The translations under genes were made by a program, and so were the position numbers. From Acanthamoeba sp. SK_2022b (Eukaryota; Discosea; Longamoebia; Acanthamoebidae), in the NCBI GenBank assembly GCA_027943245.1, contig JANDJZ010000997.1:1-14720 (forward strand): DNA of 14,720 nt, in the 5' to 3' direction. Positions 1-7,879 of the stretch are shown in pieces. Position 1 is the first letter of the stretch, and each line of letters opens with the position of its first letter. A model generated the notes under the pieces. That model searched no databases. It was not told the DNA's origin and saw nothing but the letters and a program-made list of their open reading frames with translations.

Positions 1-241
1 AGCCGCCGACCAGGACCAGGAACAGCAGGACGCCGGCCGTCGTGCCCCACTGCGTGCCGGCGTGGTGGCCCAGCGTCCACCCGGCGGCGGCCGACACGGC
101 CAGCACGAGCAGCAGCGACGCGACGATGCGCCGGCTCGACAACCAGGCCTCGACCCGGTCGGCGTGCCCGCCGACGAAGTACGGCAGGCCCTGCTCCTCG
201 AACCAGCGCTCGACCGCCCGGACGTCGGCCCCCGTCGCCAT
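1..241 (-). CDS. Membrane protein, N-terminal fragment (runs off left edge)
   Basis: This is the first 80 codons of a gene that continues past base 1. Its ATG (241-239) shares one base with the TGA of the upstream P450 gene, giving the coupling sequence TGATG. No good Shine-Dalgarno is visible, so translation probably depends on the P450 gene. The protein opens with a soluble segment (ERWFEEQGLPYFV, residues 11-23). A basic patch (SSRR, 35-38) precedes a hydrophobic helix at about residues 39-57, and a second hydrophobic stretch starts near 68 and is cut by the window edge. A start of the WF..xGLPxF type is something I associate with large multi-pass membrane proteins of unknown function in actinobacteria, but that resemblance is weak. 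Function is not assignable. That it is a real membrane protein co-expressed with the P450 is likely. Confidence 0.7.
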   Translation of the reverse strand, partial: MATGADVRAVERWFEEQGLPYFVGGHADRVEAWLSSRRIVASLLLVLAVSAAAGWTLGHHAGTQWGTTAGVLLFLVLVGG

Positions 242-1548
242 CAGCCGACGGGCGTGCGCGCCGGGACGCCGAGGTTCACCGGCAGCGCGTCGACGCCGTA
301 CACGAACGACATCTGGCGGAAGCCGAGCTCGGACTCCGGCACGGCGAGGCCCAGCTCGGGGAAGCGGCGCAGCAGCTTCGGGAACAGGATGCGCAGCTCC
401 ATGCGGGCCAGCTCGGCCCCGATGCACCGGTGCAGGCCGTGGCCGAACGCCAGGTGGCCGGTGGTCGGGACGCGGAACGGGTCGAACGCGTCCGGCTCGG
501 GGCCGGCCGACGCCGGGTCGCGGTTGGCGCCGCTCAGCGAGGCGATGACGACGTCACCGGCCTTGATCCGCTGCCCGAACAGGTCCATGTCCTGCTTGGC
601 GAAGCGCGGGAAGGCGACCTGGACGACGGACAGGTAGCGCAGCAGCTCCTCGACGACGCGGTCGACGTCCTCGCGGCTGCCGTCGCGCACGAGCTCGGCG
701 TACGCCGGGTCGCGCAGCAGCACCAGCGTGCCGAGGCTGATCATGCCCGCGGTGGTCTCGAAGCCGCCCGTGAAGATGCCGTCGGCCAGCCCGGCCAGGT
801 CGGCGTCGGAGATGGCGTCGCCCTCGCGCTCGATGATCTGGCCGATCAGGCCCGGGCCGGGCTCGAGGCGCTGCTTGGCCACGGCCTCGAAGAGGAACTC
901 GCGCTGGGCCGAGACGGCTCCGAACGCCGCGGCGGCGCCGCCGGTCGCGTCGAACCGGGTCGTGGCCAGCTTCATGAAGACGTCGCGGTCCTCATAGTCC
1001 AGGCCGAGCAGGTCGCAGACCGTCTGGAACGGCACGGGGAAAGCCACCTGCGACGCCAGGTCGGCGCCGGGACCGGCGTCCTCCAGCGCGTCCAGGGCGT
1101 CGTCGACGATGCGCTCGATCATCGGCTCCAGGCGGGCCAGGCGGCGCATCGTGAACTCGGGGGTGACCAGCTTGCGCAGCCGCGTGTGCAGCGGCGGGTC
1201 GGTGAACCCCAGGCCCCCGATGTCGTCCTTGGTGGCCGGGCCGTCGCCGAGCAGCAGGTGGCGGATGTCGTTGCTGTAGCTCGTGGTGTCGGTGAGCACC
1301 GCGCGGGCCTGCTCGTGGCCGGTGACCAGGTAGAGCGTGAAGTCGAAGGGCATCTCCAGCACCTTCAGCGGGCCCTCGTCGCGCCACTGGGCGATCTGCG
1401 GCTTGGGGTCGGTGCCGTCGCGCTCGAGCGGGATGCGGGTCTGCTCGGGGATCACCGTGATGCGCGAGAGGTCGATCCCCTTGCGCTGGATCCGCCGCAC
1501 GACCAGCCGTGCGGCGAGCCGCTTGATCCAGGACGTCTCGGTGCTCAC
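241..1548 (-). CDS. Cytochrome P450 monooxygenase
   Basis: This is a haem-thiolate monooxygenase of 435 residues, slightly longer than the roughly 400 usual for soluble bacterial P450s. The haem-binding signature FGHGLHRCIG is at 368-377, with Cys375 as the proximal iron ligand. The K-helix ExxR pair is Glu301/Arg304. The I-helix oxygen-activation motif reads GGFETT (261-266). A DPPLHTRLR C-helix motif at 117-125 contacts the haem propionates in the family. The start is GTG at 1548. The extra length is an N-terminal basic stretch (roughly residues 8-23, many Arg/Lys) that could be an amphipathic surface helix. There is no ferredoxin or ferredoxin-reductase gene next to it, so redox partners must come from elsewhere. 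The only apparent operon partner is the membrane protein downstream. Substrate and CYP family cannot be read from the sequence. Confidence 0.96.
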   Translation of the reverse strand: MSTETSWIKRLAARLVVRRIQRKGIDLSRITVIPEQTRIPLERDGTDPKPQIAQWRDEGPLKVLEMPFDFTLYLVTGHEQARAVLTDTTSYSNDIRHLLLGDGPATKDDIGGLGFTDPPLHTRLRKLVTPEFTMRRLARLEPMIERIVDDALDALEDAGPGADLASQVAFPVPFQTVCDLLGLDYEDRDVFMKLATTRFDATGGAAAAFGAVSAQREFLFEAVAKQRLEPGPGLIGQIIEREGDAISDADLAGLADGIFTGGFETTAGMISLGTLVLLRDPAYAELVRDGSREDVDRVVEELLRYLSVVQVAFPRFAKQDMDLFGQRIKAGDVVIASLSGANRDPASAGPEPDAFDPFRVPTTGHLAFGHGLHRCIGAELARMELRILFPKLLRRFPELGLAVPESELGFRQMSFVYGVDALPVNLGVPARTPVG

Positions 1549-1554
1549 GGGCTG

Positions 1555-1560
1555 AAACTA
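1555..1560 (-). promoter_or_regulatory. Candidate -10 element for a leaderless P450 transcript
   Basis: Read on the minus strand the hexamer is TAGTTT, which fits the actinobacterial TANNNT -10 pattern. It ends six bases before the GTG start of the P450 gene, and no Shine-Dalgarno-like purine run lies in between. This places the likely transcription start at or next to the GTG, so the mRNA may be leaderless. I see no convincing -35. The call rests on position only. Confidence 0.3.
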
Positions 1561-1637
1561 CTACGCGCTGTTGCGCCAAAGGGGGAAGCGCACGACTCTG
1601 GACGCACCTTTCAGGCCGACGAGCGGAGGCGGTCCCC

Positions 1638-3059
1638 ATGACGGTCCACGACGAGGCGCGGCCGGACGGCCGCCAGGACGAGCTGCGGCGGGTGATGGGG
1701 CCGGGCCTCCTGCTCCTGTTCATCGTCGGCGACATCCTCGGCACGGGCGTCTACGCCCTCACCGGCCAGGTGGCCGCCGAGGTCGGCGGCGCCGCCTGGC
1801 TGCCGTTCCTGGTCGCCTTCGCGGTCGCCCTGCTCACGGCGTTCTCCTACCTGGAGCTGGTGACCAAGTACCCGCAGGCCGCCGGGGCCGCGCTGTACGT
1901 GCACAAGGCGTTCGGCATCCACCTGGTGACGTTCATGATCGCCTTCGCGGTCATGTCGTCCGGCATCACGTCGGCCTCCACCGCGGCCCGCGCGTTCGCC
2001 TCCAACCTGGCCACCGGCGTCGGCTGGGAGGCCGGCGACGGCGGCATCCTGCTCGTCGCGCTCGGGTTCATGGCGCTGGTCGCGGCGGTCAACCTGCGCG
2101 GCGTCAGCGAGAGCGTGAAGGCGAACGTCGTGCTCACCCTGGTCGAGCTGTCCGGCCTCGCGCTGGTCATCGTCGTCGGCCTGTGGGTGATCGCCGGCGG
2201 CGACGCCGACTGGGGCCGCGTGGTGGCCTTCGACACCCCCGAGGACAAGAACGTCTTCCTGGCCGTGACGACCGCGACGTCGCTGGCCTTCTTCGCGATG
2301 GTCGGCTTCGAGGACTCGGTCAACATGGCCGAGGAGTGCAAGGAGCCGCACCGCATCTTCCCGCGGATGATGCTCACCGGCCTGGGGCTGGCCGGCCTCA
2401 TCTACGTGCTCGTGGCCATCTGTGCGGTCGCGATCGTGCCGGTCGGCGAGCTGGCCGACACCGACACCCCGCTCGTGCTCGTCGTCGAGCGCGGGGCGCC
2501 GGACTTCCCGGTCGACGACGTGCTGCCGTTTATCTCGATGTTCGCCGTCGCCAACTCCGCCCTCATCAACATGATGATGGCGAGCCGGCTGCTCTACGGC
2601 ATGGCGCGCCAGGACGTGCTGCCGCGCGGCTTGGCCCGGGTCAGCCGCCGCCGCACCCCGTACGCGGCGATCCTGTTCACCACGGCGCTGTCGTTCGCGC
2701 TCATCGCCTACGTCTCGTACGCCAGCGAGGACGCCGTCGCGGTGCTGGGCGGCACCACGTCGTTGCTCCTGCTGGCCGTGTTCGCCGTGGTCAACGTCGC
2801 CGTGCTCGTGCTGCGCCGCGACCGCGTGGACCGCGACCACTTCCGGACGCGGACGCCGGTCGCGCTGCTCGGCGCGGTCAGCTGCCTGTACCTGGTGACG
2901 CCACTGTCGGGCCGCGACGGGCAGCAGTACGAGGTCGCCGGCCTCCTGCTGCTCGTGGGCCTCGTCCTGTCGGTGCCGGTGTACCTGCACCGCAAGCGCC
3001 AGGGCGAGCGCATGGAGCTGCGCGACCCCGAGGACATCCCGCCGCACGAGATCGGCTGA
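1638..3059 (+). CDS. APC-family amino-acid permease
   Basis: This is a 473-residue inner-membrane transporter of the amino acid-polyamine-organocation superfamily, with about twelve hydrophobic segments. The first helix carries the substrate-contacting glycine motif GDILGTGVYALTG (31-43). Helix 6 is followed by the family hallmark GFEDSVNMAEECKEPHR (223-239). The short N-tail and the charged C-tail (KRQGERMELRDPEDIPPHEIG region) lie outside the membrane core and are presumably cytoplasmic. A GGAGG Shine-Dalgarno (1625-1629) sits eight bases before the ATG, which fixes the start. The gene is divergent from the P450 with 89 bases between them and converges on the TerC gene. The family imports or exchanges amino acids or related amines, but the specific substrate cannot be inferred. 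No biosynthetic or catabolic neighbour gives a hint. Confidence 0.93.
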   Translation: MTVHDEARPDGRQDELRRVMGPGLLLLFIVGDILGTGVYALTGQVAAEVGGAAWLPFLVAFAVALLTAFSYLELVTKYPQAAGAALYVHKAFGIHLVTFMIAFAVMSSGITSASTAARAFASNLATGVGWEAGDGGILLVALGFMALVAAVNLRGVSESVKANVVLTLVELSGLALVIVVGLWVIAGGDADWGRVVAFDTPEDKNVFLAVTTATSLAFFAMVGFEDSVNMAEECKEPHRIFPRMMLTGLGLAGLIYVLVAICAVAIVPVGELADTDTPLVLVVERGAPDFPVDDVLPFISMFAVANSALINMMMASRLLYGMARQDVLPRGLARVSRRRTPYAAILFTTALSFALIAYVSYASEDAVAVLGGTTSLLLLAVFAVVNVAVLVLRRDRVDRDHFRTRTPVALLGAVSCLYLVTPLSGRDGQQYEVAGLLLLVGLVLSVPVYLHRKRQGERMELRDPEDIPPHEIG

Positions 3060-3066
3060 GGACGCA

Positions 3067-3103
3067 CGTCGGCCCCGGTCCCTGCGTGGGACCGGGGCCG
3101 ACG
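3067..3103. terminator. Bidirectional hairpin terminator between permease and TerC
   Basis: A perfect 16-bp GC-rich inverted repeat (arms 3067-3082 and 3088-3103) surrounds a five-base loop. It sits in the 54-base gap between two convergent genes, starting 7 bases after the permease stop and ending 10 bases before the TerC stop. Neither side has a T-run, as is common for actinobacterial intrinsic terminators. It should serve both transcripts. Confidence 0.85.
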
Positions 3104-3113
3104 GGCGTGCGGG

Positions 3114-4088
3114 TCAGGACTGCGCGCGGTCCTGCTTGCGCGTCTTCATGAGGCTCAGCACCGCCGTGACCACGAGGGTCACGATGATGACGCCGAGGCT
3201 CAGCAGCGTCGGGATCTCCGGCACCTTCACGTGCTCGCCGCCGTTGATGAACGGCAGCTCGTTCTCGTGCAGCGCGTGCAGGACGAGCTTCACGCCGATG
3301 AACGCGAGGATGAACGCCAGGCCGTACGACAGGTAGACCAGGCGGTTCACCAGGTCGCCGAGCAGGAAGTACAGCTGGCGCAGACCCATGAGGGCGAACA
3401 CGTTGGCCGTGAAGACGAGGTACGGCTCCTGGGTGAGGCCGTAGATCGCCGGGATCGAGTCGAGCGCGAACAGCAGGTCGGTCGTGCCCAGGGAGATGAT
3501 CACCAGCAGCATCGGCGTGTACAGGCGCTTGCCGTTCTCGCGGACGCTGAGCTTGAGGCCCTCCCAGCGGTCGGTCATCGGCAGCCGCTTGCGGGCGAGC
3601 CTGACGATCGCGTTGTCGCCGTCGGTCTCGTCGTCGTGGTTGCCGATCAGCTTGTACGCGGTGAACACCAGGAACGCGCCGAAGATGTAGAACACCCACG
3701 AGAAGTTGTTGATCGCGGCGGCGCCGAGCGCGATGAAGATGCCGCGGAAGATCAGGGCCAGGATGATGCCCACCATCAGCGCTTCCTGCTGGTACTTCCG
3801 CGGCACCGAGAAGCTGGCCATGATGATGATGAAGATGAACAGGTTGTCGACCGACAGGCTGTACTCGGTCAACCAGCCGGCGAAGAACTGCACGCCGTAG
3901 TCGTGCCCGTGGTAGGTCCACGTCCAGATGCCGAAGGCGATCGCCAGCCCCACGTACACCGACAGCGCCGTGGCGCACTCCTTGAGCGTCGGCTCGTGCG
4001 GGTTGCGCGCGATCACCACGACGTCGAACAACAACACAGCGACGGTCACCGCGATGGTGATCGTCCATTCCAGAGTGGAAACGTCCAC
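3114..4088 (-). CDS. TerC/Alx-family integral membrane protein, probable manganese exporter
   Basis: This is a 324-residue multi-pass membrane protein of the TerC family (Alx branch). It contains the two family repeats. The first is EYSLSVDNLFIF (75-86), with Asp81 and Asn82 inside the membrane. The second is TDLLFALDSIPAIYG (203-217), with Asp204 and Asp210. Intramembrane acids at these places are considered metal-binding in the family. A charged loop at about 150-185 separates the two halves. Alx and related TerC proteins have been linked to Mn2+ export or homeostasis, and the manganese-riboswitch-like leader just upstream agrees with that. The start is GTG at 4088, with the Shine-Dalgarno CCGGAGG (4099-4093) four bases before it. 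The older label 'tellurium resistance' comes from a distant relative; no other ter genes are present here. Confidence 0.93.
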   Translation of the reverse strand: MDVSTLEWTITIAVTVAVLLFDVVVIARNPHEPTLKECATALSVYVGLAIAFGIWTWTYHGHDYGVQFFAGWLTEYSLSVDNLFIFIIIMASFSVPRKYQQEALMVGIILALIFRGIFIALGAAAINNFSWVFYIFGAFLVFTAYKLIGNHDDETDGDNAIVRLARKRLPMTDRWEGLKLSVRENGKRLYTPMLLVIISLGTTDLLFALDSIPAIYGLTQEPYLVFTANVFALMGLRQLYFLLGDLVNRLVYLSYGLAFILAFIGVKLVLHALHENELPFINGGEHVKVPEIPTLLSLGVIIVTLVVTAVLSLMKTRKQDRAQS

Positions 4089-4092
4089 TGAT

Positions 4093-4120
4093 CCTCCGGT
4101 CGTCTACAGGCGTCCGGAGG
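4093..4120 (-). promoter_or_regulatory. Anti-Shine-Dalgarno hairpin of the TerC riboswitch
   Basis: The 3' strand of riboswitch helix P1, CCTCCGG (4120-4114), is the perfect reverse complement of the TerC ribosome-binding site CCGGAGG (4099-4093), with a 14-base loop between. The same CCTCC can therefore pair either upstream (P1, metal bound, ribosome site free) or downstream (metal free, ribosome site hidden). This predicts translation of the exporter when Mn2+ is high. The complementarity is seen directly; the switching is inferred. Confidence 0.7.
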
Positions 4121-4216
4121 TCTCTTCCGCCACCGCGCACGGCGACCCGCAGCACCGGGGAGCACTGGACGGCTCCCGTGATGACGACACTGCGGCGAAG
4201 GAATACTCCCCTCCAC
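4114..4216 (-). ncRNA. yybP-ykoY (Mn2+) riboswitch in the TerC leader
   Basis: On the minus strand the leader contains, in order, the hallmarks of the yybP-ykoY aptamer. A GGAGG strand runs into GGAGTA (4214-4204), with a GTCGTCA element in the middle and a terminal GAGACC continuing into TCC. GGAGG (4214-4210) pairs with CCTCC (4120-4116), closing helix P1 exactly as AAAGG/CCUUU does in known members. In the family, loops L1 (GGGGAGUA side) and L3 (GAGACC side) meet to bind Mn2+. Assignment is by recognised motifs, order and gene context (a TerC gene); a covariance-model scan (Rfam RF00080) would settle it. The middle helices were not folded in detail. Confidence 0.82.
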
Positions 4217-4271
4217 AGGACATTCTGTCAGGCGCGCGCACGTCGCACGCGACGGGACGCGCCCGGATGCG

Positions 4272-5394
4272 TCACACCCCGGCGTCGATCATGCCGCGGA
4301 GCTCCTTCTTGAGCTCGTGGATCTCGTCGCGCAGCCGCGCGGCCACCTCGAACTGCAGGTCGGCGGCGGCGGCGTGCATCTGGTCGCTGAGCGACTCGAT
4401 GAGCTGGGCCAGCTCGCCGGCCGGCCGGTCGGCCAGCGACTTCGTGTGCTGGCCGAGCGGCACCGGAGCGCCCTTGCGCCGCTTGTCGCCGGTGGCGGCG
4501 AGCAGCGCCGAGGTGTCGGCGTCCTCGCGGGCGAGCATGTCGGTGATGTCGCCGATCTTCTTGCGCAGCGGCTGCGGGTCGACGCCGTGCTCGCGGTTGT
4601 ACGCCTGCTGCTTCTCGCGGCGACGGTTGGTCTCCTCGATCGCGTCGGCCATCGACGGGGTGATCGTGTCGGCGTACATGATGACCTGGCCCGACACGTT
4701 GCGCGCCGCGCGGCCGATCGTCTGGATGAGCGAGCGGTTGGAGCGCAGGAAGCCCTCCTTGTCGGCGTCCAGGATCGCCACCAGGCTCACCTCGGGCAGG
4801 TCGAGGCCCTCGCGCAGCAGGTTGATGCCGACCAGGACGTCGTACTCGCCCATGCGCAGCTCGCGCAGCAGCTCGACCCGGCGGAGCGTGTCGACCTCGC
4901 TGTGCAGGTAGCGGGTGCGCAGGCCGGCCTCGAGCAGGTAGTCGGTGAGGTCCTCGGACATCTTCTTGGTCAGCGTCGTGACCAGGACCCGCTCGTCCTT
5001 CTCCACGCGCATCCGGATCTCGCTGATCAGGTCGTCGATCTGCCCCTTGGTCGGCTTGACCACCACCTCGGGGTCGACGAGGCCGGTCGGGCGGATGATC
5101 TGCTCGACGACGTCGCCGCCGGACTTCTCCATCTCGTAGTTGCCCGGGGTGGCCGAGAGGTAGACGGTCTGGCCGATGCGCTCGAGGAACTCGCCCCACT
5201 TGAGCGGGCGGTTGTCCATCGCGCTGGGCAGGCGGAAGCCGTGCTCGACGAGGGTGCGCTTGCGGGACATGTCGCCCTCGTACATGGCGCCGATCTGCGG
5301 GATCGTCACGTGCGACTCGTCGACGACCAGGACGAAGTCCTCGGGGAAGTAGTCGAGCAGGCAGTTGGGGGCCGAGCCGGGCGCCCGGCCGTCC

Positions 5395-5427
<33 letters not shown>

Positions 5428-6356
5428 GTGCCGATCTGCTGCATCATCTCCAGGTCGTAGGTGGTGCGCATGCGCAGCCGCTGGGCCTCCAGCAGCTTGC
5501 CGTCGCGCTCGAGCTCGGCGAGCCGGTCGGCCAGCTCCAGCTCGATGCCCTGCATCGCGCGCTCCATGATGTCGCTGCCCACGGCGTAGTGCGTGGCGGC
5601 GCCGACGTAGAGCTCCTGGTCGTCGCTGAGCACCTCGCCGGTGAGCGGGTGCAGCGTCATGAGCCGCTCGATCTCGTCGCCGAAGAACTCGATGCGGACG
5701 GCCATCTCCTGGTACACCGGGAAGATCTCGACCGTGTCGCCGCGCACGCGGAACGTGCCGCGCGTGGCGGTGACGTCGTTGCGGACGTACTGCGCCTCGA
5801 CCAGCGTGCGCAGCAGCTCCTCGCGCGGGTACTCCTCGCCGACCTTGAAGCCGAGCATGCGGTTCGTGTACTCCTCGGCCGAGCCGAGGCCGTAGATGCA
5901 CGAGACGGTCGCCACGACGATGACGTCGCGGCGGGTCAGCAGCGACCAGGTGGCCGAGTGGCGCAGCCGCTCGACCTCCTCGTTGATCGAGGAGTCCTTC
6001 TCGATGTAGGTGTCGGTCTGCGGGACGTACGCCTCGGGCTGGTAGTAGTCGTAGTACGAGACGAAGTACTCGACCGCGTTGTCGGGGAACAGCTCGCGCA
6101 GCTCGTTGGCGAACTGCGCCGCCAGCGTCTTGTTCGGCTGCAGGACGAGCACGGGCCGCTGCAGCCGCTCGGTCATCCACGCGACGGTGGCGGTCTTGCC
6201 GGTGCCGGTGGCACCCATGAGGACGACGTCCTGCTGGCCGCTCTTGATCCGCTCCTCCAGCGCGGCGATGGCCGCCGGCTGGTCACCGCCGGGCTGGAAG
6301 TCGGAGACGACCTTGAAGGGAGCGACCTGGCGCTTGAGCTGGGAACGAGGCCTCAT
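4272..6356 (-). CDS. uvrB: Excinuclease ABC subunit UvrB
   Basis: This is the DNA-damage verification helicase of nucleotide excision repair. It is loaded by UvrA and recruits UvrC for incision in the cytoplasm. The protein has 694 residues, the normal size for actinobacteria. The Walker A motif GATGTGKT is at 48-55. The damage-probing beta-hairpin region [16 protein letters not shown] is at 97-112. The Walker B DESH box is at 346-349 and helicase motif [11 protein letters not shown] at 545-553. The C-terminal UVR domain (about 652-686) binds UvrC. The ATG at 6356 is the only reasonable start, since the next Met is residue 47, inside the Walker A region. It has no Shine-Dalgarno at the right distance. 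No LexA-type box (GAAC-N4-GTTC) is visible in the 61 bases upstream. The gene lies downstream of the thiolase and upstream of the TerC leader, on the same strand as both. Confidence 0.98.
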
Positions 6357-6363
6357 ACCTGTG

Positions 6364-6369
6364 AGCCTA
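6364..6369 (-). promoter_or_regulatory. Candidate -10 element for a leaderless uvrB transcript
   Basis: The minus-strand hexamer TAGGCT fits TANNNT and ends seven bases before the uvrB ATG. There is no ribosome-binding site in that gap. The spacing predicts a transcription start at or very near the A of the ATG. A purine run further upstream (about 17 bases before the ATG) is too far to act as Shine-Dalgarno. No clear -35 is seen. Confidence 0.35.
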
Positions 6370-6417
6370 CGGTCCCCCTCCGACAGCCACCCGTCGTCGG
6401 GCCCGCGACCGCCCCCC

Positions 6418-7740
6418 TCAGGCCTCCAGGATGGCCACGACGCCCTGGCCGCCGGCCGCGCAGATGGAGATCAGGCCGCGGCCCGAGCCCTTCTCGTGCA
6501 GCAGCTTGGCCAGGTTGGCGACGATGCGTCCGCCGGTCGCGGCGAACGGGTGACCGGCGGCCAGCGACGAGCCCTTCACGTTGAGCTTCGTGCGGTCGAT
6601 CGAGCCCAGCGGCGCGTCCAGGCCGAGGCGCTCCTTGCAGAAGATCGGGTCCTCCCACGCCTTGAGCGTCGTCAGCACCTGGGAGGCGAAGGCCTCGTGG
6701 ATCTCGTAGAAGTCGAAGTCCTGCAGGGTCAGGCCCTGGCGCTCGAGCATGCGCGGGACGGCGTAGGCCGGCGCCATGAGCAGGCCCTCCTGGCCGCCGA
6801 CGTAGTCGACCGCGGCCGTCTCGTAGTCGACCAGGTAGGCCAGCGGGGTCCAGCCCTGGCGCTCGGCCTCCTCGTCGCTGGCCAGCAGCACCACGGACGC
6901 GCCGTCGGTGAGCGGCGTGGAGTTGGCCGCGGTCATCGTCGCCGCCTCGCCCTTGCCGAAGACCGGCTTGAGCTTCGCGAGCTTCTCGACCGAGGAGTCC
7001 GGGCGCAGGTTGTTGTCGCGCTCCAGGCCCAGGAACGGCGTGACCAGGTCGTCCTGCCAGCCCTCCTCGTAGGAGCGGGCGAGGTGGTGGTGGGACGCCA
7101 CGGCGAGCTCGTCCTGCTCCTCGCGGCCGATCTGCCACTCGACGGTGGTGAGCGCCTGGCTCTCCCCCATCGACAGGCCGGTGCGGGGCTCGGAGTTCTG
7201 CGGGATGGACGGCGCGAGGTCCTGCGGGCGGATCTTCACCAGGGCCGCGAGCCGGCCCTTGAGGTCCTTGGCCCGGTTGGCGGCCAGCAGGTGCTTGCGC
7301 AGCCGCTCCCCCACGGCCAGGGGCGCGTCGGACGTCGTGTCGGTGCCGCCGGCGATGCCGGACTCGATCTTGCCCAGCGCGATCTTGTCGGCGACGTCGA
7401 TGATCGCGCGGATGCCGGTGTCGCAGGCCTGCTGGACGTCGTGGGCCGGCGTCTGCGCCGACAGCACCGAGCCGAGCACGGACTCGCGGGCCAGGTTGAA
7501 GTCGCGCGAGTGCTTGAGCACCGCACCGGCCACCAGCTGACCGACGCGCTGGCCCTCCAGCCCGTAGCGGCGGGCGAGGCCGTCGATCGCCGCGGTGAGC
7601 ATGTCCTGGTTGGACGCCTCGGTGTAGGCGGTGTTCGAACGGGCGAACGGGATGCGGTTGCCGCCGACGACGGCGACGCGGCGCACCGAGGGCGCCAGGG
7701 CGGGCGCGGTGGAGGACTGCGGGGCGTTCTGGGCGGCCAT
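6418..7740 (-). CDS. fadA2: Acetyl-CoA acyltransferase (thiolase), FadA2 type
   Basis: This is a 440-residue thiolase that condenses or cleaves acyl-CoAs (3-ketoacyl-CoA + CoA to acyl-CoA + acetyl-CoA), probably in fatty-acid beta-oxidation. The acyl-accepting nucleophile is Cys106 in QQACDTG. The catalytic histidines are His348 in EIHEAFA and His397 in GHPFAATG. The second active-site cysteine is Cys427 in CAAGGQG. The segment [14 protein letters not shown] (273-286) and the start [14 protein letters not shown] (26-39) are characteristic of the FadI/FadA2 branch. I chose the ATG at 7740 because AGGAG lies five bases upstream. An in-frame start at 7809 would add 23 low-complexity residues and remove most of the promoter region. 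It is divergent from fabG4/htdX, the same arrangement as fadA2-fabG4-htdX in mycobacteria. The Asp after the nucleophilic Cys is a less common residue at that place. Confidence 0.94.
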   Translation of the reverse strand: MAAQNAPQSSTAPALAPSVRRVAVVGGNRIPFARSNTAYTEASNQDMLTAAIDGLARRYGLEGQRVGQLVAGAVLKHSRDFNLARESVLGSVLSAQTPAHDVQQACDTGIRAIIDVADKIALGKIESGIAGGTDTTSDAPLAVGERLRKHLLAANRAKDLKGRLAALVKIRPQDLAPSIPQNSEPRTGLSMGESQALTTVEWQIGREEQDELAVASHHHLARSYEEGWQDDLVTPFLGLERDNNLRPDSSVEKLAKLKPVFGKGEAATMTAANSTPLTDGASVVLLASDEEAERQGWTPLAYLVDYETAAVDYVGGQEGLLMAPAYAVPRMLERQGLTLQDFDFYEIHEAFASQVLTTLKAWEDPIFCKERLGLDAPLGSIDRTKLNVKGSSLAAGHPFAATGGRIVANLAKLLHEKGSGRGLISICAAGGQGVVAILEA

Positions 7741-7827
7741 CTCATCTCCTGGTCGAGGCTCGGGTCGTGCGGTCCGGCCGGCGGCGGCACACTCGCGTGT
7801 GGACGGCACCGTGGCACGAGGCTATCG

Positions 7828-7857
7828 TTGCCGACCAGATCCAGATACCGATGGTAT
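7828..7857 (+). promoter_or_regulatory. Candidate fabG4-htdX promoter
   Basis: TTGCCG (7828-7833) and TGGTAT (7852-7857), spaced 18 bases, resemble -35 and -10 boxes. They would start transcription near 7864, about 16 bases before the fabG4 ATG. Both boxes are imperfect (four and three matches to the consensus), so this is a positional guess. Confidence 0.3.
7845..7857. promoter_or_regulatory. Candidate operator palindrome in the fadA2/fabG4 divergent promoter
   Basis: ATACC-GAT-GGTAT is a perfect five-base inverted repeat around a three-base spacer. It lies between the divergent thiolase and fabG4 genes and overlaps the proposed fabG4 -10 box. Short dyads of this form are typical operators of TetR-family repressors of lipid genes, which would block transcription from this position. 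No regulator gene is present in the window, so the binding protein is unknown. Confidence 0.4.
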
Positions 7858-7879
7858 GCGAGATGAGGGAACCCGTCGA

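Noticed and set aside
3114..4088. Tellurite-resistance operon
   Set aside because: Only a single TerC/Alx-type gene is present, with a manganese-type leader and no other ter genes.
4240..4271. uvrB terminator hairpin (CGTCG-CGTG-CGACG)
   Set aside because: Only a five-base stem and no supporting context; too weak to annotate.
4317..6584. Long open frame on the plus strand opposite uvrB (and similar ones opposite the P450, TerC, thiolase, fabG4 and dxs)
   Set aside because: In very GC-rich DNA the antisense frames of real genes stay open. The encoded peptides are low-complexity (Arg, Asp, Val, Leu, His rich) with no family motifs, while the opposite strand encodes clear conserved proteins.
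7633..7640. GTTCGAAC palindrome as a possible LexA/SOS site
   Set aside because: It lies inside the thiolase coding region near its start and lacks the four-base spacer of the actinobacterial GAAC-N4-GTTC box.
7788..7801. CACAC-TCGC-GTGTG small dyad upstream of the thiolase
   Set aside because: Only a five-base stem and no relation to a recognisable promoter element; could easily occur by chance.
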